The notes under the pieces: generated by a model
The model's database searches: none
What the model was told of the DNA's origin: nothing
Seen by the model: the letters and a program-made list of their open reading frames with translations, nothing else
Translations under genes and position numbers: made by a program
In this document: positions 55,430-64,000 of the stretch, piece after piece
Position numbering within the stretch: the first letter of the stretch is position 1
How the letters are laid out: every line of letters begins with the position of its first letter
Assembly: GCA_037367405.1 (NCBI GenBank)
Contig: JAZKJV010008882.1
Coordinates: 2,046,001-2,110,000 of the forward strand
Length of the DNA: 64,000 nucleotides
From: Ottelia alismoides
Taxonomy: Eukaryota > Streptophyta > Magnoliopsida > Alismatales > Hydrocharitaceae
Direction of reading: 5' to 3'

Positions 55430-56400
55430 ATATACAAAATCGTTATTATAAATTTTTTAATACGTAAAACAATCTCTGTACATACATTATATTGGTTATA
55501 TTGTTTCATGAAAAAATACTATATGAAAAATTCAAAATGCAAAATAAGATAAATATCAACATAAGAATTGATCGTCAGATATGTTGTCATTTTATATGTA
55601 TTCATCAGTGTTAGACATAACATACATATCGACAATAGAATTAGCAATTAGTAAAATACATTTTGTTATTGTAAAATATATCTTATTCATGTAAAATACA
55701 ATCAGCTTTTGTAAAATAATACACAAATTGTCATTTCATAGATACAAAATGATATAATATATTAGTAAAATACAATATTTTGTTATAAATTAAATTATAT
55801 GGTTGTATTATATAGTAAAAAATTGTAAATATATCAAACTTCCTGAAATAGTGAAAATGAATACATCAATTGTAGACATAACATACACCTCAGTTCAAGA
55901 AAACTAGTAAATGATAAAATATATTCTAATGTTGTAAAATATAAATTATTTACGTAAAATACGATCCGTTAGTGTAAAATAATAGACAAATTGTCACTAA
56001 GTTGGTATAAAATATTATAATATCTCAGTAAAATACGTTCATTTTATGTAAAATAAATTATTTAGTTGTATTTTATAGGATAAAATTATAAATCTAACTC
56101 ATTTAAAAAATCTGTGAAAATAAATACATCAATTGTAGACATAACATACATATCGTAATAGAATTAGAAATTACTAAAATATAGCCTCTTGTGGTAAAAT
56201 AGAAATTATTAACGTAAAATACGATAATTGTTGATAAATTTGTAGTCAAATTAGCATTATGTAGGTACAAATTGTTATAATATCTTTGTAAAATATAATC
56301 TAATTTTGTAAAATTGTGTGTGTATGTGTAAAATAAATAAATATATATATAGTGTATTTTTTTATTCTCATTCCGTTTTTTTCAAATTTGAGATTTCAAT
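55430..56400. repeat. Right subterminal region with recurring GTAAAATA motifs
   Basis: Mirror image of 44400-45610. GTAAAATA/TGTAAAAT recurs throughout, for example near 55650, 55671, 55690, 55710, 55763, 55935, 55953, 55973, 56030, 56055, 56195, 56213, 56288, 56307 and 56328. Confidence 0.75.
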
Positions 56401-56910
56401 AAAACGCAAATCCGTTGGAATAGATCTTTTAATAATATAAAATTAAGTATCCAACTTTTTAAAGATTGATCAAATTTTGCTTTCATTGTAGGGAAGTTTG
56501 CCATGTGTATATCAATTTATTATCTTATTACGTAAGCACCCTATATTTTTATGAATCATAATATGCGTAAAATTCAACTGCATAAACACAAAATTTCACC
56601 GGATTTAGGTTTTTTTCTCAAACATCGGTAGACAAGGTGTTGTAATTTATAACATGTAAATGTAAAATATGTCAATCGATTGTAAATTCGTAACAGTTAT
56701 TTCAAAATGCGGTCCTTTATTCTGTCAAATATTTCTGAGAATTTATGTATATCAATCCGTATATACCTAAGTATAGAATGTTCAATGACGTGTATTTCTC
56801 TAAATTAGCATTAATTTAACCCTCTCATATTTTAGGAATGTTAGTTGGCACGAAAACCACATATTGGTTTCAATCTCCTTCGTACACTCGTCATCCCACG
56901 GCCTAAGATG

Positions 56911-56939
56911 ACACCTTTCCATAATCAAGGAAAGGTGCC
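56911..56939. other. Terminal hairpin, right end
   Basis: ACACCTTTCC, loop ATAATCAA, GGAAAGGTGCC. It mirrors the left terminal hairpin at 44066-44095. Confidence 0.85.
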
Positions 56940-56959
56940 ACCTCAATTCAATTGCACCC

Positions 56960-56985
56960 TATATATATATATATATATATATATA
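56960..56985. repeat. (TA)n microsatellite at right end of the palindrome
   Basis: A TA run abuts the right terminus, as at the left end. Confidence 0.9.
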
Positions 56986-57069
56986 AGGGATCCTACTCCG
57001 CGAAGTATGTAACCTTACCTACTCCGTGCTCTTTTTTCCATTTTTTATTTTTTTTAAAAAATTCTTCCG

Positions 57070-57221
57070 TGGATTTTCATAACTATATCTCTCTAATATG
57101 TCTGTATTTCTTTATTTTATTTCTTTGTAACCATATTATGTAATTTACCCATTAGGACTCTCCTTTATATAAGAGAGCCTAGGGTTCTCAGAAAATAACA
57201 ACGCACTCATTTCTTCCAACA
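57070..57221 (+). repeat. Copia-4 5' LTR
   Basis: From TTTATTTTATTTCTTTGTAA onward it matches the 3' LTR at 61706-61860; the first ~40 bp are diverged. It ends TTCTTCCAACA, followed by TGGTATCAAAGCGGCGG (57222-57238), the primer site. Confidence 0.8.
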
Positions 57222-57690
57222 TGGTATCAAAGCGGCGGTTCTAGATCGGAGTTCGTATACCCTAACCCTAATGCACACCCGCCAGCTCCCCCTCTCATCT
57301 CGGCGCCGCCCGCCAACCGTCCCTTCTGCTAGTGCTGTCGCCCGCCAACCCCCCTCCTCATCTCGATGCCGTCGTTGCCTGCCAACCCTCCCTTCCGCCA
57401 GTGCCGCTACCCGTCATCCCTTCCTTTCATCGGCACCGCCAGCCCGTCAACCCCCCCACTCCCTTCCTTGCACCTCCTCGGTGCTGCCACCCCGCCGCTC
57501 GGCACCGCTGACCCCTCTTAGGCATCGCCGACCCCTTTCTTGAGCCTCTCTACCGTCGTAGGCCCCTCATTTCCGTCGTTCTCTCTTTGTTCGTTTTGGT
57601 ATGAATTTGATTAAGTTTACATATGCAATCTAATCCTCACATGTCTATGTAGACATCTATCTATCGGTTTACGAATCCCATGTGATCTTC
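57222..57690 (+). other. Copia-4 primer site and leader
   Basis: The tRNA-Met primer site at 57222-57238 is followed by a CT/GC-rich leader with recurring CCCGCCAACC and CCCTTC units (57275-57540). It is unlike the GCGCG-type leader of copia-3 although the LTRs are the same family. Confidence 0.75.
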
Positions 57691-58290
57691 ATTCGATGTC
57701 ATATCAGAAAACAAAGTCAATGTACCCGCCACAGGTGCCTTCAAAGGTCTAGCATCAATTGTGAAGATAGACAGGACGAACTATTAGCTCTGGGCTATGC
57801 AGTTCAAGAGCCTTATGAAGTCTAATGGTAAGAAGCATATTCTTATCGATGATGAACCGATGGAGAAAACAAGGATTCACGTCTCGTGGGAGAAAGACGA
57901 TGCATATGCCAAAGTTTGGCTGTCAGGAACATTGATGATAGAGATCGCCAATGACATGTTGTATCAGCCCACTGCTAAGGTAATGCGGGATATTATCGTT
58001 GCAACCTTTAGCAGGATCAGTGTTCCGACCTCTACTGCTAGCCGGACTTCTTCGACAATGGCAGCCTCCAGGGGCAGAGGCGGCTCATCTGTCTTTCGTG
58101 ACGTAGACCCCGTGGTAGAGGGGATCAAATCCGTCAGCCGTGCACGTATTGTCATTGTCCTGGCCATTCAGAGGGTATATGGTATTCTAAGCATGCTTTC
58201 CCAGCATCAACACGGGTAGCGGAACAAATTGAGTCTCCAGCACCTTCTACTTTAGATCAGAGATTTGGTGATCTCGTAGCTAGACTATGA
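57691..58290 (+). pseudogene. Copia-4 gag with internal deletion
   Basis: Begins near 57697 as ISENKVNVPATGAFKG, then VKIDRTNY and a stop in the LWAMQF block, continuing MQFKSLMKSNGKKHILIDDE, KVWLSGTLMIEIANDMLYQP and DIIVATFSRISVPTSTA. Relative to copia-3, about 330 bp between ATYS and the ITIPSST-type block is gone. The RGRGG tract and a zinc-knuckle remnant follow in shifted frames. Confidence 0.85.
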
Positions 58291-58296
58291 GATATC

Positions 58297-58700
58297 ATGC
58301 CCCTTGCCTCATCTTCAAGAGGCCATTTAGATGTGGCAACTTCTGCTTCTGTCAGTACGTCTGCTACAACAAGCACCTCAAGTAGTCCTTATGCTTTTAC
58401 CTCTTGTTATGGATCTGCGATTACAGAGTATATTATGGACTCAGGGGCAACCCATCATTTATGTGGAGACAGAGAGCAACTTACAGCATATAGATAGGTT
58501 CCTCCAGGGAGAACCATGGTGATAGCCGATAGGACTCATTCCCCGATCACAGGACATGGGGAGATTAGTTTGAAACCTTCGATACATCTGCAAAATATGT
58601 TACATGCTCCTGATTTCTCTATGAATTTGTTATATATTAGTTAGATTACGAAGGATTTGCACTGTCGAGTTATTGTTGACCCATCGTCTCTTGTTTTTCA
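58297..58700 (+). pseudogene. Copia-4 aspartic protease region
   Basis: ITEYIMDSGATHHLCGDREQ keeps the D-S-G-A-T active-site motif. A stop follows at 58495-58497 and another in the LLYIS block near 58642. Confidence 0.85.
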
Positions 58701-60140
58701 GGACATTCTTACGGGTAAAGTGATTGGTTGTAGCCGTGAGCAGGGAGACCTTTATCGCCTAATCCGCACTCCATATGCAGATGCATCCTTTCATTCAACC
58801 GGACCATTTTCTTCTTACACTTGACATCTCCGTTTTGGCCACCTCCCTCTTCTAAAGATGTGTCGCATTTTGTCGCAAATTTCTCCGGGTTCCTCCTTCC
58901 AATGTGAAGCGTGTCAGTTGTGAAAGCATCATCGGTCAGCTTTTCCCAATCACCATAGTCGGAGCAGTAGCTCTCTTTTAGAGTTAATTCATGTCGATAT
59001 TTGGGGTCCAAGTCGTGTTCCTGATCACCGGGGACATAGGTTTTATCTTGTTGCAGTAGATGATTTTTCTCGTATGTCATGGGTATTTCTATTGAAGAAT
59101 AAATTTGAAGTAGGAGATGTGATCAAAATTTTTATCAATGAAGTGCAGAATCTTTTTTCTTCTTCTGTGAATCTTGTGAGGACCGACAACGCTTTAGAAT
59201 TTTGCACTTGTGCGCTATCATATTTCTTTTCCTCCCATGGTATAATACATCAAACATCATGTGCTTACCTCTTAGTAGAATGGTGTTGCAGAGAGGAAAC
59301 ATCGCCATTTACTTGATGCCACTTGGACCCTACTTATTCAGAGTCATGCCCCCACATTCGTTTTGGTGTGATGTTGTTCTTAAGGCATGTTATCTTGTGA
59401 ATCGCATGCCTTCGTTTTGTCGTGGGTGAGAAAATTCCTTTCTCTATAGCCTTTCCTAATTCGTCTGTCGTGGGTGAGAAAATTCCTTTCTCTATAGCCT
59501 TTCCTAAGGAGTTACCCCCCATGTCTTTGACTCTGTTGCATTTGTTCACCACTTGGCTCAAGGTCTTGACAAGCTCTCTCCTAGAGTTGTCGAATGTGTG
59601 TTTGTTGGGTACTCCAGGATCCAGAAGGGATATTGGTGCTATGATCCATTACACAGGAAATACTATATCAGTGCGATGTCACATTTTTTGAGTTTGTGAA
59701 GTATTTCACTCCTACATGTGACAGGTTGGCTTATTCAGAGTAAGATACTGAAATCTACATGCCATTTCCTCCTACAAGTCAGTTGTATCCCCGACATGTT
59801 ACACCTCCACCACCATCACCATTCCACCATCACCATCACCACTACTTCCCTCTTCATAGCCGCCTGTGACAAATGTTCCACCATTACCCAAATTCTATAC
59901 CCGTCGACCGGTTATTGCTCATGGTCATCACCCGTCATCCAACACGCCCCAGGTTTCTTCCTGATAACATGGTTTCTAACGATGAGTCTAGAGATATTTC
60001 TGTACAGGGATCATTGCAGGAGGAGGTTTCCGACGAACTGGACATACCCATTGCTGTTAGGAAGCAAAAGTGTACAGGTGTATCATATCCGCTTGCTTCA
60101 CATGTATCTTTTCATCGCCTAACAGGGGATTTTTAGATAA
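58701..60140 (+). pseudogene. Copia-4 GAG-pre-integrase and integrase
   Basis: Blocks in several frames: HLRFGHLPLLKMCRIL-type and CEACQL-like text (58830-58930), MSWVFLLKNKFEVGDVIKIF (59080), VRTDNALEF (59177; second catalytic Asp), GIIHQTSCAY (59240), and MGEKIPFSIAFP (59422), which is duplicated in frame. Later come the integrase C-terminus and the PIAVRKQKCTGVSYPLASHV hinge (60040-60105). Stops and shifts are numerous. Confidence 0.85.
59419..59507 (+). repeat. 48-bp in-frame tandem duplication in copia-4 integrase
   Basis: GTCGTGGGTGAGAAAATTCC and the following 21 bases occur at 59419 and again at 59467, essentially identical. The period of 48 adds 16 residues without shifting frame (GEKIPFSIAFP twice). 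Confidence 0.95.
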
Positions 60141-61680
60141 TTGCAATTGCTTTATCTGACGTGGCTATTCCATGGACTTATCAGGAGGCCTTGACAGATA
60201 GTCGATGGCGTTTAGCTATGGAGGAGGAGATAGTTGCATTGAATCCTGTGGTACATAGAATTTAGTGTCTGCTCCTCCTGGCGCCTCTATTGTCAGTTAC
60301 AAACGGGTGTTTACTATTAAAGATCATGCAGATGGGAGCCTTGATCGTTACAAGGCCAGATTGGTAGTACGTGGTTTTACTCAAACCTACGGTGTAGATT
60401 ATATGGATACGTTCTCTCCAGTTGCTCGTCACTCCACCTTACATATTCTTCTTTCAGTTGCAGTGGTACGTAATTGGCCCTTATTTCAATTAGATGTTAA
60501 AATGCATTTTTGTATGGAGATCTATAGGAGGAGGTATACATGCAACAACTTCCGGGGTTTGTTGCTGAGGGGGAGTGTCACCAGGTCTGTAGACTCCATA
60601 AGATAATATATGGTCTTAAACAAAGTCCAAGGGCATGGTTTCAGAAGCTCTCGAATCTGATTGAACGACAAGGGTTTAAGAGGTCAAATGCAGACCATTC
60701 TCTATTTGTGCAGAGAACACCTAGATGTACAGTGGTTATCATGGTGTATGTTGATGATATAGTTGTTACAGGAGATGATGTACATGGAATAAAGACGACA
60801 AAAGAATTTTTGGGCCATCAGTTTGTTACTAAGGATCTTGGCACCCTAAGATATTTCTTAGGATTGGAATTTGCAAGGAATGCGCAAGATCATGTGATGA
60901 ACCAAAGGAAATCTGTAGCAGACATGCTTGTTGAAACGGGCATGATTGGGTGTCGACTTTCTACTACTCCTATGGATCTTAGCATGAAGTTATACGGTGA
61001 TGATACAAATGAGGTTGATAAGAGGAGATACAGAGAGATGATGGGAAAGCTCCTTTATGTTACTATTACTAGACCACATATCTTCTTTGTTGTAAGCCGA
61101 GTGAGTCAGTTCATAGAGCAGCCTCGACAAGAACATATTGACGTTATACACATGATATTGAGATATCTAAAATCTTCTCTAGGTGCATGACTATTTTTCA
61201 AGAAAGGAGCAACTCTCACTGCGTCCGCGTGCGCTAATGCTGACTATGCAGGTGTCCTAAGGATAGAAAGTCTACTTCGGGATTCGCAGTTTTCGTTGGT
61301 AGTTCTCTTATTTCTTGGAGAGCAAGAAGCAAATAGTTGTGGTCAGATCAAGTGCTGAGTCAGAATATAGGACTATGGCTTACGCAAGTACAAAAATGAT
61401 GTAGGTTCGAGCAGTGTTAGCATATTTGCATATAGATTTTTCTCTACCCATGCAGTTACAATGTAATAATCAGGTTGCCCTATTCATTGCAAACAACCCT
61501 GGATTTCACGAGAGAACAAAACATATTGAGGTAGATTGCCATTACATTAGAGATATGATTTAGAAGGGTTTAATTTCTACCTCCCATGTCAGTTCAGGAG
61601 AGCAAACACCTGATATCATTACCAAGGCATTGCTCAGAGAACCATTTCAGAAGTACTCGTCTAAGCTGAGCATGATTGAC
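60141..61680 (+). pseudogene. Copia-4 reverse transcriptase and RNase H
   Basis: 60265-60606: [40 protein letters not shown] and FQLDVKMHFCMEIY, with a one-base shift. 60540-61190: IYGLKQSPRAWFQKLSNLIE, the catalytic YVDDIVV near 60748-60768, KDLGTLRYFLGLEFARNAQD, then a stop near 61190. RNase H continues in other frames (VVRSSAESEYRTMAYAS; HYIRDMI; ITKALLREPF) to 61680. It is very close to copia-3. Confidence 0.88.
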
Positions 61681-61705
61681 ATCTATGCTCCATCTTGATG
61701 GGTAG

Positions 61706-61860
61706 TGTAGAGATATTTATATATTTCCATATTCTCTATGCACAGTTTTCTTTATTTTATTTCTTTGTAACCATCTTATGTAATTTACCCATAGGACTCT
61801 CCTCTATATAAGAGAGCCTAGGGTTCTTAGAAAATAACAACGCACTCATTTCTTCCAACA
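61706..61860 (+). repeat. Copia-4 3' LTR
   Basis: Begins TGTAGAGATATTTATATATT and ends TTCTTCCAACA. It is preceded by CATCTTGATGGGTAG, a decayed polypurine tract. Confidence 0.88.
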
Positions 61861-61865
61861 ATGTC

Positions 61866-61931
61866 ACTCAAATTTTATCAGAAACAGAGACTCATATGCC
61901 CTCCCTCTAGAACAGGTCGATTACATCAATT
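61866..61931. mobile_element. Relic of the 407-794 type foldback MITE
   Basis: CTCAAATTTTATCAGAAACA, then GAGACTCATATGCCCTCC, closely follows the MITE text at about 535-575 (AAAATTTCGTCAGAAACAGA, then GACTCCTAAGCCCTCC). Only part of one arm remains, between the copia-4 LTR and the LINE tail. Confidence 0.6.
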
Positions 61932-64000
61932 CTACAACAACAACAACAAAGCCTTTTCCCACAATTAAGTAGGGTCGGCTACATGGATTCTTCGCCTCCA
62001 TTCAGATCTATCTTGGGCCAATCCTGAGCTTATATCCACAAAACTAAGATCCCTTCGTATGGTCTCTTTCCAACACTTCTTGGGCCGTCATCGTCCTCTC
62101 TTAACGGCTCAACATCCCAACACTCGCATCTCCTAACTGGTGCATCAGCAGATCTTCTTTGCAAATGTCCAAACCATCTTAAGCGGTTTTCTCGCATCTT
62201 ATCCTCGATCGAAGCTACACCAACTTTCTTTCTGATTGCATCATTCCGAATCCGATCTTTACGTGTGTGTCCACACATCCACTTTAGCATTTTCATTTCT
62301 GCTACATTCATTCTCTGCATATGTCTATGGTTCACAGGCTAACATTCAGATCCATAAAGCATAGCAGGTCTCACGGCTGCTTTGTAAAACTTTCCTTTAA
62401 TCTTTAACGGAATTTTCTAATCACAGAGAACAACAGAGGCTCCTCTCCACTTTAGCCAGCCTGCATTTATTCTATTAATAACATCTCCATCAATTTCCCC
62501 ATCATGTTGCAGAATAGATCCCAGATATCTAAAGGAATCTCTCTTCTGAATGTTACCGTCACCAATCTTCACCTCGATTTCTTCACCATTGCTTCCATCA
62601 AAGGTGCACTCCATATATTCCGTCTTAAACCTAATTATACGAAATCCTTTAGCCTCCAACTCATGTCTCCAGACCTCAAGCTTCTCATTTACTCCATCTC
62701 TAGTCTCCTTAATTAACACAATATCATCAGCAAATAACATACACTAAGGTAACTCATCCTGAATGTGATTGGTCAACTCGTCCATAATCAAAGTAAAAAG
62801 AAATGGACTCAAAGCAGAACCTTGATGTAAACCAATGTTGATGTCAAAATATCCAGTCTTCCCAAACGGGGTCCTTACACAAGATAAAGCCCTATCATAC
62901 ATGTCCTTTATGAGGTTAATGTATAGGACAAGTACTTGTCTCTTCTCCAACACTCTCCACAATATCTCTCGTGGGATAGAATCATAAGCCTTCTCCAAAT
63001 CAATAAAGATCATGTAGAGGTTCTTCCTTTTAGCTCTATAAATCTCCATTGTTCTCCTCAGCAAATGGATGGCTTCAGTCGTTGAGCGACCTGGCATGAA
63101 TCCGAATTGGTTTTCTTTTACATTGGAAATTTTCCTCAACCTTCTTTCCATCACACGTTCCCAAATTTTCATAGTGTGACACATCAGCTTGATACCTCTA
63201 TAATTTGAACAATTTTGAATGTCTCCTTTAGTCTTATAAAGAGGCACCACGATACTCCTCCTCCAATCTTCAGGCATTTTCTTGCTTCGCCAAATAACAT
63301 TGAAAAGATTTGTAAGCCAAGTCAAACCACGCTCACCTAAAACTCTCCAAACTTCTACAGGGATGTCATCCGGTCCTACACCTTTTCCAGGTCTCATAAC
63401 CTTCAGAGCCTCCTCTACTTCCTTTCTTTGTATCCGTCTATAGCATGCACGATTCAAGTAACTTTCACTACAAGCTAGATCACCCAAAGTGATCTCTCTA
63501 TTTCCTTCCCCAATGAAAAGTTTATGGAAGTACTGCTCCCATCTAGTCTTTATATCCTTCTGAGCAACAAGCACATGACCTTCCTCGTCCTTAATGCATC
63601 TCACTTGAGAAAGGTCTTTGGTTTTTCTCTCTTTCTTTGGCCAACCTGAATATATCCTTTTGTTCCTCCTTAGAGTCGAGATTTTTATACAAAACTTCAT
63701 AAGCTTTTGACTTAGCTTCGCTTACAGCCTTCTTTGCTTCCTTATTTGCTATTTTGTAGTTTGTGACAGTTTCCTCTGTTCTATCCTTAGACATAGCTTT
63801 AAAGCAAGCTCTTTTTATTTTAGCTTCTCTTGCACCCCTTCACTCCACCACCAAGCCTCCTTTTGACATGGAACTCCTCCCTTTGATTCGCCTAGCATCT
63901 CTTTGGCTACCTTTCGGATACAAGATGCTACTGCCTCCCACATCTCATTTGCACTACCGCTACAATCCCAAGATAAGTCTTCTAAAACATTCTCCCTGAA
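61932..64000 (-). mobile_element. RTE-clade LINE, 3' part, continues beyond the window
   Basis: The plus-strand text ACAACAACAACAAAGCC at about 61935-61952 is the (GTT)n tail of the minus-strand element. The non-coding 3' end (CCGACCCTACTTAATTGTGG) is shared with 29470-29507. Coding blocks run from a WWWSEGVQEKLK-type linker at about 63850 through RT to the C-terminal [14 protein letters not shown] block. The endonuclease lies outside the window. Confidence 0.9.
62030..63870 (-). pseudogene. RTE LINE reverse transcriptase with a few stops
   Basis: The longest piece (63700-62744, 318 residues) holds RT motifs: DDIPVEVWRVLGE, NYRGIKLMCHTMKIWERVME, NQFGFMPGRSTTEAI, YMIFIDLEKAYDSIPREIL (motif A, catalytic Asp) and GLHQGSALSPFLFTLIMDEL. 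After one TAG (62744-62746), [10 protein letters not shown] (motif C, catalytic pair) follows in the same frame, then [18 protein letters not shown]. Further TAGs occur near 62415 and 62340. One-base shifts lie near 63620 and 63825. A host-read RT is impossible without repairing these, but all catalytic aspartates are present. Confidence 0.88.

Larger units (their letters stand above)
44046..56959. mobile_element. 12.9-kb foldback/MULE-like element with two inverted ULP genes
   Basis: The left end GGGTGCACTTGAATTGAGGT and the right end (…TCAATTCAATTGCACCC) are inverted copies. Inverted similarity continues to the centre, where ACATTGA (51231-51237) and TCAATGT (51267-51273) face each other across 29 bp. 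The arms are about 5.7 kb each, not counting a 1.5-kb Pack-MULE in the left arm. Each arm holds the same spliced gene with a Ulp1/C48-like C-terminus, the genes converging on the centre. (TA)n flanks both ends. No transposase is visible. Plant foldback (FARE) and MULE (Kaonashi, CUMULE) elements carrying ULP-like genes are the closest known relatives. Confidence 0.9.
57070..61860 (+). mobile_element. Copia-4, decayed Ty1/copia element, same family as copia-3
   Basis: The LTRs (about 57070-57221 and 61706-61860) are the reverse complement of copia-3 LTRs with many changes: TATATAAGAGAGCCTAGGGT, then CGCACTCATTTCTTCCAACA. The 5' LTR's outer third is poorly conserved. The order primer site, leader, gag, protease, integrase, RT, RNase H and LTR is complete on the plus strand. 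Every domain has stops or shifts, and gag carries an internal deletion. Confidence 0.9.

Overview
This is plant nuclear DNA. It is AT-rich, has spliced genes with GT-AG introns, and is packed with plant-type retrotransposons whose primer sites match the initiator tRNA-Met. The captured RING-H2 gene and several leader regions are very GC-rich, which hints at a monocot, but that is weak inference. There are no bacterial-type operons, CRISPR arrays, or tRNA or rRNA genes that I can support.

Layout. 1-840: degenerate repeats and a foldback MITE (407-794) embedded in (TA)n. 3172-7397: a decayed Ty3/gypsy element, broken at a junction with copia-1 (7398-12842, minus). Copia-1 is itself split by a 2.2-kb TRIM/LARD-like element (9400-11613). 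16710-17830: two exons of an exostosin-type glycosyltransferase. 18430-23820: copia-2 (minus), carrying a Tourist-like MITE. 26410-29177: truncated copia-5 (plus), abutting the 3' tail of an RTE LINE. 29932-43423: a chalcone-isomerase-fold fatty-acid-binding protein gene (FAP3 type, minus strand). Its last exon lies about 12.7 kb from the preceding one, because the intron has filled with a GC-rich LTR-like region, gag relics (copia-0) and a young copia-3 (35225-40299). 43560-43930: an L1-type LINE scrap. 44046-56959: a 12.9-kb near-palindrome. 57070-61860: copia-4 (plus). 61932 to the right edge: an RTE LINE on the minus strand, continuing out of the window.

The most striking object is the palindrome. 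It has two ~5.7-kb arms around a 29-bp spacer. Each arm carries a spliced gene with a plant-mobile/DUF1985-like N-terminal region, a coiled coil and a C-terminal Ulp1/C48 cysteine-protease domain. The ends carry a perfect small hairpin and long tracts of repeated TATTTTAC motifs, and the whole is bounded by (TA)n. This resembles the foldback/MULE elements with ULP-like genes known in plants (FARE and Kaonashi in Arabidopsis, CUMULE in melon). The two gene copies have decayed at different positions. The left arm alone carries a 1.5-kb Pack-MULE with a perfect 9-bp target duplication and an intact RING-H2 E3-ligase-like gene, and the right arm preserves the empty site.

The host genes visible are therefore few: the exostosin, the FAP3-like gene and perhaps one orphan exon near 42.6 kb. 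The rest is a nested transposon landscape of several ages. Copia-3 LTRs are nearly identical, TRIM LTRs are about 95% alike, and copia-2 LTRs and the palindrome arms are about 92-93% alike, all by hand alignment.
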